Positions 56,162-64,000 of a stretch of 64,000 nucleotides of DNA are shown here, piece by piece (positions within the stretch are counted from its first letter, which is position 1; each line of letters begins with the position of its first letter). The notes below the pieces were generated by a model, which made no database searches, had not been told where the DNA came from, and saw only the letters and a list, made by a program, of their open reading frames with translations. The position numbers were made by a program, and so were the translations under genes. This DNA is from Actinomadura hibisca NBRC 15177 (lineage in GTDB: Bacteria; Actinomycetota; Actinomycetes; Streptosporangiales; Streptosporangiaceae), in the NCBI RefSeq assembly GCF_001552635.1, contig NZ_BCRO01000042.1, positions 62,001 to 126,000 on the forward strand. The letters run 5' to 3'.

Positions 56162-56632
56162 TCAGCCCTCGCTCTTGACTTCGGTGGTCTCGGCGGCGGC
56201 CTCGGCGTCGGCGTCGGCCTTCTTCGGCTCGTCCTTCTTGGGCTCGGCCTTCTTCTTGGCCTTGGGCGCCGGGGCCTCGGGCGCGTCGCCCATGGACTCC
56301 TTGACGGCGGCCTCGAAGACGGCCTTCTTGTCGGCCTTGGGCTCGGCGACGCGCAGGGTGCCCTCGGCGCCGGGCTCGCCCTTGAACTTCTGCCAGTCGC
56401 CGGTGATCTTCAGCAGGTTGAGGACCGGCTCGGTCGGCTGCGCGCCGACGCCCAGCCAGTACTGCGCCCGCTCGGAGTCGATCTGGATGAGCGAGGGCTC
56501 CTGCTTGGGCTGGTAGAGCCCGATCTCCTCGATGGCCCGGCCGTCACGCTTGGTGCGGGCATCGGCGACGACGATCCGGTACTGCGGGTTCCGGATCTTC
56601 CCCAGACGCTTGAGCTTGATCTTGACTGCCAC
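56162..56632 (-). CDS. rpsP: 30S ribosomal protein S16
   Basis: A 156-residue S16. MAVKIKLKRLGKIRNPQYRI and ARTKRDGRAIEEIGLYQP are diagnostic. The last 55 residues are a Lys/Ala/Glu-rich tail beyond the normal fold of about 80-100 residues, as in many actinobacteria. First gene of the rpsP-khpA-rimM-trmD operon. Confidence 0.96.
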   Translation of the reverse strand: MAVKIKLKRLGKIRNPQYRIVVADARTKRDGRAIEEIGLYQPKQEPSLIQIDSERAQYWLGVGAQPTEPVLNLLKITGDWQKFKGEPGAEGTLRVAEPKADKKAVFEAAVKESMGDAPEAPAPKAKKKAEPKKDEPKKADADAEAAAETTEVKSEG

Positions 56633-56866
56633 GGGTGTGGTGTACTCCAGACTTCTTCACAGGGTGAACGGGCCTCGCCAGGTGGGGAAACACCGGCTCC
56701 CGGCCGTTCGATGGACTCCGGCCGCACAGGACGAGAGAGGGCGCCTTGGCGAATCCGGGGTTTCCAGCCTGCCATTCTGCCAGACGATCGGGGTAAAAGC
56801 GCAATCGTGCGGTGACACGCGGCCACTGCGCCGCGTGACGGCGCGGTCGCCGTCCCGCGAACGCGG

Positions 56867-56899
56867 CGGCCCGGCCCGCCTTTTCGACGGACCGGGCCG
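56867..56899 (-). terminator. Terminator after ffh
   Basis: CGGCCCGG (56867-56874) pairs with CCGGGCCG (56892-56899), 11 nt after the ffh stop. The rest of the spacer up to rpsP (56633-56866) should hold the rpsP promoter; nothing more specific was seen. Confidence 0.55.
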
Positions 56900-56910
56900 G
56901 AGACGCGGCG

Positions 56911-58488
56911 TTACTTCTTCTTGCGGCCCTGCAGCTTGCCCAGGTCGGGCATCTGGAAGCCGGGCGGAAGCTGGCCGCCCAGGCCGGGCGGGAGACCGCC
57001 GGGGCCGCCGCCGAGGCCCGGGGGCAGGCCTTGGGGCGCGCCGTCGGCCGCGGGCTGCTCCTCGGGGCGCTGGGCGCCGCCGGCGCGCTTGCGCGGGTCG
57101 CCGCTGCGCTGCTTGCCCTTCTTGTTCTTGGCGGCCTTGGCGGCCTTCTTGGCGTTGCGGCGGCCCGGCATGCCGGGGATGCCCATGCCGCCGGCCATCT
57201 GGCGCACCATCTTCTGGGCGTCGAAGAAGCGGGTGACCAGGCTGCTGACCTCGCCGACGCTGACGCCCGAGCCCTTGGCGATGCGGGCCCGCCGCGACCC
57301 GTTGATCATCTTGGGGTTGGCGCGCTCGTCGGGGGTCATCGAGCGGATGATGGCCGCGACCCGGTCCAGGTCCTTGTCGTCGATCTGGCTGACCTGGTCG
57401 CGGACCTGCCCCATGCCGGGCATCATGCCCAGCAGGTTGCCGATCGGCCCGAGCTTGCGGATCATCATCATCTGTTCGAGGAAGTCCTCCAGGGTGAAGT
57501 CCTCACCCGAGGCGAACTTGGTGGTCATCTTCTCGGCCTGCTTGGCGTCGAACGCCTGCTCGGCCTGCTCGATCAGGGTGAGGATGTCGCCCATGTCGAG
57601 GATGCGCCCGGCCATGCGGTCGGGGTGGAAGACGCTGAAGTCCTCCAGCTTCTCGCCGGTGGAGGCGAACATGATCGGGCGGCCGGTGATGTGCCGCACC
57701 GACAGGGCCGCGCCGCCGCGCGCGTCGCCGTCGAGCTTGGTGAGCACCACGCCGTCGAAGCCGACGCCGTCCATGAACGCCTGGGCGGTGTTGACCGCGT
57801 CCTGGCCGACCATGGCGTCGACGACGAACAGGACCTCGTCGGGGTTCACCGCCGCGCGGATGTCGACGGCCTGCTGCATCATCTCGGCGTCGATGCCGAG
57901 CCGGCCCGCGGTGTCGACGATCACCACGTCGTGCTGGGCGTGCCGGGCCTGGTCGATGGAGCGGCGGGCCACCGCCACCGGGTCGCCGACGCCGCTGCCG
58001 GGCTCGGGCGCGAACACCGGCACGCCGGCGCGCTCGCCGACCACCTGGAGCTGCTGCACGGCGTTAGGCCGCTGGAGGTCGGCCGCCACCAGCAGCGGCG
58101 CGTGCCCCTCGGCCTTCAGCCAGCGGGCCAGCTTGCCGGCCAGGGTGGTCTTGCCGGCGCCCTGCAGGCCCGCCAGCATGATCACGGTCGGCGGGTTCTT
58201 GGCGAAGCGGATCCGGCGCGTCTCGCCGCCGAGGATGTTGATGAGCTCCTCGTTGACGATCTTGACGACCTGCTGGGCCGGGTTCAGCGCCTGGGAGACC
58301 TCCGCGCCGGCCGCCCGTTCCTTGATCTGGGCGATGAAGGCCCGGACGACGGGCAGCGCCACGTCGGCCTCGAGCAGCGCGATGCGGATCTCGCGAGCCG
58401 TCGCGTCGATGTCGGCCTCGGAGAGGCGACCCTTGCTGCGCAACGACGAGAAGACCGTCGTCAACCGGTCGGAGAGCGTCTCGAACAC
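56911..58488 (-). CDS. ffh: Signal recognition particle protein Ffh
   Basis: SRP GTPase of 525 residues that with 4.5S RNA brings nascent membrane proteins to FtsY. MFETLSDRLTTVFSSLRSKG is the N domain; G1 is GLQGAGKTT, G3 DTAGRLGID, G4 TKLDGDARGG; the M domain is Met-rich (LEQMMMIRKLGPIGNLLGMM). An extra Pro/Gly-rich tail with repeats of GLPPGLGG ends the protein. GTG 58488 matches the family N-terminus; an ATG at 58545 would add 19 residues that span a likely promoter (TACTCT). Confidence 0.95.
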   Translation of the reverse strand: MFETLSDRLTTVFSSLRSKGRLSEADIDATAREIRIALLEADVALPVVRAFIAQIKERAAGAEVSQALNPAQQVVKIVNEELINILGGETRRIRFAKNPPTVIMLAGLQGAGKTTLAGKLARWLKAEGHAPLLVAADLQRPNAVQQLQVVGERAGVPVFAPEPGSGVGDPVAVARRSIDQARHAQHDVVIVDTAGRLGIDAEMMQQAVDIRAAVNPDEVLFVVDAMVGQDAVNTAQAFMDGVGFDGVVLTKLDGDARGGAALSVRHITGRPIMFASTGEKLEDFSVFHPDRMAGRILDMGDILTLIEQAEQAFDAKQAEKMTTKFASGEDFTLEDFLEQMMMIRKLGPIGNLLGMMPGMGQVRDQVSQIDDKDLDRVAAIIRSMTPDERANPKMINGSRRARIAKGSGVSVGEVSSLVTRFFDAQKMVRQMAGGMGIPGMPGRRNAKKAAKAAKNKKGKQRSGDPRKRAGGAQRPEEQPAADGAPQGLPPGLGGGPGGLPPGLGGQLPPGFQMPDLGKLQGRKKK

Positions 58489-58619
58489 GTGTCTGGACCC
58501 GTCCTTGGAAAGCTTCTGGGATCGGCTATCAGAGTATCGGGTCATTCGGCGGCGTCCGCCGCTTGGCGACTTCGGGCTTCCGCAGACGCTGAAGGCCCCG
58601 CGTTCCGCCGCCGCGAACG

Positions 58620-60938
58620 CTATGCCAAGGCGGCCAGGACCTTTCGCCGCACCTCGTTCAGGACCTCCCCGTCCGTGAGGGGCGCGCCGTCCGCGTCCAC
58701 CACGTAGAAGACGTCCACGGCCTCGGCGCCCAGGGTGTCCACCTGCGCGCCGCGCACCTGGAGGCCGCACTCCCCCAGCGCCTGGCCCACCCGCCACAGC
58801 AGGCCCGGACGGTCGTGGGCGCGCACTTCCACGACCGTCGCGGTGTGGGACGCGTCGTCCACGATCGTGACGCGGGGCGGCGGGACCGGCGTTCCCGGGC
58901 GCACGCGGACCGAGCGGGCCCGCCGGTCCAGGCGGGCCGCCACGTCCAGGCGGTCGGCCAGCATGAGCCGCAGGTCCGACTCCAGCGCCGCCGGGTCGGG
59001 CGGGGAGCCGTATTCGGGGACGGCCGTGAAGTCCAGGACGGCCGTCGGGGTGCCGTTGGCCACCGTCCGGGCCGTTTTCACCGCCAGGCGATGCAGCGCC
59101 AGCACGCCCGCCGCACGCCACAGCAGGCCGGGACGGTCGGGGGCCGCGATCGTGATGCGCGAGCCCGCCACCCGTACCGCCGCCCCGTCGTGACGGGCCA
59201 GCGCCAGGTGTTCCGGGCCCAGCGAGGGCGGGGGCGGCGGCGTCCCTCCGGCCAGCGCGGCCGCCGCTCGTCGCGTCAGCTCGGTGATCTGGCGCGCCTT
59301 CCACGCGCCCCACGCGGACGGGCCCGTCGCCTGCCCGTCGGCCACCGCCAAGGCGGCCAGGAGTTCCAAGACCTCGCGCTCTCGGCCCGGCACGGCCGCG
59401 ACGGCGGCCGTCACGGTGCTGACCGTGACCGGGTCGTCGATGTCGCGGCGGGTCGCCGTCTCGGGCAGCAGCAGGTGGTGCCGGACCATCGTCTCCAGCA
59501 CCTGGACGTCGGCCTGCGCGAAGCCCAGGCGGGCGCCCAGGTCGCGGGCGACCACCGCGCCGCCGACCGAGTGGTCACCGGGGTAGCCCTTGCCGATGTC
59601 GTGCAGGAGCGCGCCGACCAGCAGCAGGTCGGGACGGGCCACCTCGCGCGTCAGGGCCGCCGCGCCCGCGGCGGCCTCCACCAGGTGGCGGTCCACGGTG
59701 TAGCGGTGGAACGGGTTGCGCTGCGGCCGGTTGCGGACACGTTCCCAATCGGGAAGCAACCGCACGATCAGCCCGGCCTGGTCCAGCGTCTCCCAGACGC
59801 CGATCGCGGCGGGGCCCGCGCCCAGCAGCGACACCAGGGCGTCGCGCGCCGTGGCGGGCCAGGGCGCGCGCGGCAGCGCGGCGTGCTCGGCGAGGCGGTC
59901 CACGGTCGCAGGGGCCAGGGGCAGGCCCTCCTGGGCGGCGGCGGCCGCGACGCGCAGGATCAGCGCGGGGTCCTTCAGGTCGGCGTTGCGGGCCAGCACC
60001 ACTTCGCCGTCCTGCTCGACCACGCCGTCGCCGACGGGGCGACGCTCGGCGGGGCGGGCGGCCCGGCGGGGACGGCAGAAACGTTCGACGCGCCGCCACA
60101 GGTGGTCACCAGCGTGGGTGACGGTACGGGCGGACTCCGCGATCGAACGCATCAGCGCGTCGGCGTCCAGCAGACCGAGCGCCTGCGCGACCGCCTGCTG
60201 CTCCTGGAGGACCAGGCGGTCGGCCGAGCGGCCCGTGGACTCGTGCAAAGCGTGCCGGATGTCCAGCAGCAGGTCGTGGGCGGCGCGCACACGCGCGTCG
60301 GGAGCCGACGCCACCCACGAGGCGGCGACCGCCTGCATGACGTGCACGTCGCGCAGGCCGCCGTGGGCCTCCTTGAGGTCGGGTTCCAGCAGGAACGCCA
60401 GCTCGCCCTGCGTCTCCCAGCGTTCACGGCACATCGCGGCCAGCTCGCCCAGGCGGCGGCGGGCGTCGGCCCGCCAGTCGGCCAGGACGGCGGCGCGCAG
60501 CTCGTCCACCAGGGTCTGCTCCCCCGCGATGCGGCGGGCCGACAGCAGGCCGAGGGCGGCCTTCATGTCGGTGCGCGCCACGTCGCGGGCCTCCTGGACG
60601 GTGCGGACCGAGTGGTCCAGCCGCAGCCCGGAGTCCCAGACGGGGTACCAGACCCGGTCGGCGACCTCGGCGACGCCGTCGCGGTCCCGGTGCACCAGCA
60701 CCAGGTCCAGGTCGCCGCCGGGGGTCAGCTCGCGGCGGGCGTGGCTGCCCACCGCGAGCAGCGCGACGCCGCCGGACGCCTCGCGGCCGGGCACGCGCTC
60801 GGCGGCCAGCAGCCCCGCCAGCCAGCGGTCGAGCTCGGCGGCCCGTGCGGCCCGCGCCGCCGCCAGGGCGGCGCGGGCCTCGGGGGCGGTGCGGGCCGGG
60901 CGGGTCTCGCCGCCGGCCGTTCCGTGCGCCAGGACCAC
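58620..60938 (-). CDS. glnD: [Protein-PII] nucleotidyltransferase GlnD
   Basis: Bifunctional enzyme (772 residues) that adds and removes a nucleotide on PII; in actinobacteria it adenylylates instead of uridylylating. NTase domain with AVGSHARRELTPGGDLDLVL, HD domain with HRYTVDRHLVEA and LLHDIGKGYPGDHS, then two ACT domains (APDRPGLLWRAAGVLALH, HDRPGLLWRVGQALGE) that sense glutamine. GTG start 7 bp after glnK. Last gene of the amt-glnK-glnD operon. Confidence 0.94.
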   Translation of the reverse strand: MVLAHGTAGGETRPARTAPEARAALAAARAARAAELDRWLAGLLAAERVPGREASGGVALLAVGSHARRELTPGGDLDLVLVHRDRDGVAEVADRVWYPVWDSGLRLDHSVRTVQEARDVARTDMKAALGLLSARRIAGEQTLVDELRAAVLADWRADARRRLGELAAMCRERWETQGELAFLLEPDLKEAHGGLRDVHVMQAVAASWVASAPDARVRAAHDLLLDIRHALHESTGRSADRLVLQEQQAVAQALGLLDADALMRSIAESARTVTHAGDHLWRRVERFCRPRRAARPAERRPVGDGVVEQDGEVVLARNADLKDPALILRVAAAAAQEGLPLAPATVDRLAEHAALPRAPWPATARDALVSLLGAGPAAIGVWETLDQAGLIVRLLPDWERVRNRPQRNPFHRYTVDRHLVEAAAGAAALTREVARPDLLLVGALLHDIGKGYPGDHSVGGAVVARDLGARLGFAQADVQVLETMVRHHLLLPETATRRDIDDPVTVSTVTAAVAAVPGREREVLELLAALAVADGQATGPSAWGAWKARQITELTRRAAAALAGGTPPPPPSLGPEHLALARHDGAAVRVAGSRITIAAPDRPGLLWRAAGVLALHRLAVKTARTVANGTPTAVLDFTAVPEYGSPPDPAALESDLRLMLADRLDVAARLDRRARSVRVRPGTPVPPPRVTIVDDASHTATVVEVRAHDRPGLLWRVGQALGECGLQVRGAQVDTLGAEAVDVFYVVDADGAPLTDGEVLNEVRRKVLAALA

Positions 60939-60945
60939 GGGCGCC

Positions 60946-61280
60946 CTACAGCGCTTCCGGGCCGGTCTCGCCGGTCCGGACGCGGACCACGGTGTCCACC
61001 GGGACCGCCCAGACCTTGCCGTCGCCGATCTTGTCGGTGCGGGCGGCCTTGACGATGACGTCGATGATGTCGTCGGCGTCCTCGTCCTCGACCAGCACCT
61101 CCACCCGGAGCTTGGGCACCAGGTCCACCTTGTACTCGGCGCCCCGGTAGACCTCGGTGTGCCCCTTCTGCCGGCCGTAGCCGCTGGCCTCGCTGATGGT
61201 CAGGCCCTTGACCCCGAAGGTCTCCAGGGCCGCCTTCACCTCGTCCAGCTTGAACGGCTTGATGATCGCCGTGATCAGCC

Positions 61281-61284
<4 letters not shown>
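60946..61284 (-). CDS. glnK: PII nitrogen regulator (GlnK/GlnB)
   Basis: A 112-residue trimeric PII protein. MRLITAIIKPFKLDEVKAAL at the N-terminus; T-loop GRQKGHTEVYRGAEYKVDLV with Tyr51 as the modification site; GKVWAVPVDTVVRVRTGE at the C-terminus. It binds ATP/ADP and 2-oxoglutarate and blocks the ammonium channel. ATG overlaps the amt stop by 4 bp. Confidence 0.96.
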
Positions 61285-62681
<1,397 letters not shown>

Positions 62682-62763
62682 GCTGGCCGTCCTTTCGGGG
62701 GAGGTTGAATGGCTCTCTGCCCAGGAGCTTTCAGCCAGGCCGTTTCACATGCGGGGCATGAGT

Positions 62764-62810
62764 GTTTCGCCGGTGTGAAACCCGACACCGCGATGTTTCG
62801 CGGGTGTTTC
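62764..62810 (-). promoter_or_regulatory. Candidate GlnR binding sites upstream of amt
   Basis: On the minus strand GAAAC-N6-GAAAC (62810-62795) and TTCAC-N6-GAAAC (62779-62764) match the actinobacterial GlnR pattern gTnAC-N6-GAAAC. The two sites are 31 bp apart, three helical turns. A further GAAAC is at 62746-62742. GlnR controls amt-glnK-glnD in relatives. Confidence 0.6.
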
Positions 62811-62894
62811 CGAACCCTCACCGGGTGCCGTCCGCGCCCCCGCTTTCCGCCATTGCGACCACATTCCGGAACCGGAACATCTTTCCCACCGAAC

Positions 62895-62932
62895 AAAAAA
62901 GCCCCGCCCGCATCGGCAGATGCGGGCGGGGC
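62895..62932 (-). terminator. Rho-independent terminator after ftsY
   Basis: A perfect 13-bp stem (62901-62913 with 62920-62932, 6-nt loop) followed on the minus strand by six T residues (62900-62895). The only textbook U-tract terminator in the window. Confidence 0.93.
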
Positions 62933-62954
62933 GCCGGAACGTCGTCCGGGCGGC

Positions 62955-64000
62955 TCAGTCCTCGCCGATGATGGCGTCCACGAACGCCTCCGGCTCGAAC
63001 GGGGCCAGGTCGTCGGGGCCCTCCCCGAGGCCCACCAGCTTGACCGGCACGCCCAGCTCGCGCTGCACCTGGACGACGATGCCGCCCTTGGCGGTGCCGT
63101 CCAGCTTGGTCAGCACGATGCCGGTGACGTTGACGACCTCGGCGAACACGCGGGCCTGCCGCATGCCGTTCTGGCCGGTGGTGGCGTCCAGCACCAGCAG
63201 GATCTCGTCCACCTGGCTCTGCTTCTCGATCACCCGCTTGACCTTGCCGAGCTCGTCCATCAGCCCGGTTTTGGTGTGCAGGCGGCCGGCGGTGTCGACG
63301 ATGACGGTGTCGACCTTGGTGTCGATGCCGCGCTTGACGGCGTCGAAGGCCACGCTGGCGGGGTCGGCCCCCTCCTCCTTGCGGACCACCTCGGCGCCGA
63401 CCCGCGAACCCCACGTCGCCAGCTGCTCGGCGGCGGCGGCGCGGAAGGTGTCGGCGGCGCCCATCAGCACGGTGCGGCCGTCGCCGACCAGCACACGCGC
63501 CAGCTTGCCGCAGGTGGTGGTCTTGCCGGTGCCGTTGACGCCGACGACCATGAGCACCGCGGGGCGGTTGCCGTGCGGCTCGGTCTTCAGCGAGCGGTCG
63601 ATGTCGGGGCCGATCTGCTTGACCAGCTCCTCCTTGAGCATCGCGCGCACCTCGGCGGGGGTGCGGGTGCCCAGGACCTGGACCCGGGTGCGCAGCCCCT
63701 CGGTGATCTCGCGGGCCACCGCGACGCCGATGTCGGCGCCGATCAGGGTGTCCTCGATCTCCTCCCAGGCCTCGTCGTCGAGGGTGTCGCGCGACAGCAG
63801 GCCGAGCAGGGTCTTGCCGAGCGCGCCCTGCGAGCGGGCGAGCCGGGCGCGCAGCCGCACCAGCCGGCCGGCGCCGGGCGGCGGCTTCTCGATCTCGACG
63901 ACGGGCGGGACCGGGGTGGTCGGGACCGGCGGGGCCCGCTCGGCGGGCGGCGCCGCCTGATCCTCCTCCTTGGGGATGGTGGTGGTGCCACCGGGCAGGA
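62955..64000 (-). CDS. ftsY: SRP receptor FtsY, 5' end outside window
   Basis: GTPase that receives SRP-ribosome complexes at the membrane. The visible 348 residues run from a Pro/Val-rich linker (residues near the window edge) into the NG domain: GALGKTLLGLLSRDTLDD, G1 GVNGTGKTTT, DTFRAAAAEQL, G3 DTAGRLHTK, G4 TKLDGTAKGG, end VGLGEGPDDLAPFEPEAFVD. The frame stays open to the last base, so the start and acidic N-terminus lie beyond 64000. Terminated by the hairpin at 62895-62932. Confidence 0.96.
   Translation of the reverse strand, partial: LPGGTTTIPKEEDQAAPPAERAPPVPTTPVPPVVEIEKPPPGAGRLVRLRARLARSQGALGKTLLGLLSRDTLDDEAWEEIEDTLIGADIGVAVAREITEGLRTRVQVLGTRTPAEVRAMLKEELVKQIGPDIDRSLKTEPHGNRPAVLMVVGVNGTGKTTTCGKLARVLVGDGRTVLMGAADTFRAAAAEQLATWGSRVGAEVVRKEEGADPASVAFDAVKRGIDTKVDTVIVDTAGRLHTKTGLMDELGKVKRVIEKQSQVDEILLVLDATTGQNGMRQARVFAEVVNVTGIVLTKLDGTAKGGIVVQVQRELGVPVKLVGLGEGPDDLAPFEPEAFVDAIIGED

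Noticed and set aside
54117..56516. 799-residue plus-strand frame across rplS, trmD, rimM and khpA
   Set aside because: Antisense to five conserved housekeeping genes.

Overview
The window is about 64 kb of very GC-rich DNA with tightly packed genes, many sharing overlapping start and stop codons. Gene order and families (pknG-glnX-glnH signalling genes, DUF2469-rnhB-lepB-rplS, rpsP-khpA-rimM-trmD, amt-glnK-glnD, rpsB-tsf-pyrH-frr-cdsA) point to a high-GC actinobacterium. A Streptosporangiales/Thermomonosporaceae-type (Actinomadura-like) host is my best guess; it is an inference from gene order and not from a marker gene.

Layout. 1-5.4 kb: the 3' part of a one-chain biotin-dependent acyl-CoA carboxylase, a TetR regulator, an SDR protein with a degenerate active site and an acyltransferase; a WYL protein without its DNA-binding part follows on the other strand. 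6.2-15.5 kb: one operon of seven overlapping genes coding for a coiled-coil protein, a PknG-like kinase, a PP2C phosphatase, a vWA protein, an FHA protein, a GlnX-like membrane sensor and a GlnH-like binding lipoprotein. It reads as a transmembrane phospho-signalling circuit probably sensing amino acids. 15.6-19.7 kb: small membrane, hydrolase and unknown genes. 19.7-28.8 kb: a polyamine uptake and catabolism locus (PotABCD-like transporter, aminobutyraldehyde dehydrogenase, putrescine-oxidase-like flavoprotein, Lrp/AsnC regulator). It is interrupted by a TnpB-only IS200/IS605-type element that appears to lie exactly between the Shine-Dalgarno sequence and the start codon of the flavoprotein gene.

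29.8-37.8 kb: a small lanthipeptide cluster: a SARP activator, a 57-residue precursor, a 1041-residue lyase-kinase-cyclase synthetase of class IV type with a CCG zinc motif, and an exporter, plus a divergent two-gene ABC system. Three heptamer repeats at an exact 11-bp period, typical of SARP binding sites, lie directly in front of the precursor gene. This is the most interesting locus in the window.

37.8-64 kb: mostly core chromosome. It holds YwqG-like, a four-repeat DivIVA-like protein, rlmN, a suppressor-of-fused protein, cdsA-frr-pyrH-tsf-rpsB, an M23 peptidase, a xerC-type recombinase, yraN-comM-dprA, DUF2469-rnhB-lepB-rplS, trmD-rimM-khpA-rpsP, ffh, glnD-glnK-amt and the 3' part of ftsY. 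Several strong hairpin terminators, two perfect DnaA boxes, a 16-bp tandem repeat and GlnR-like sites upstream of amt lie between these genes. No tRNA, rRNA or CRISPR array was seen.

Starts were set by ribosome-binding sites, overlaps with upstream stops and family length; alternatives are given where they matter. All family assignments come from reading motifs by eye; no database search was run.
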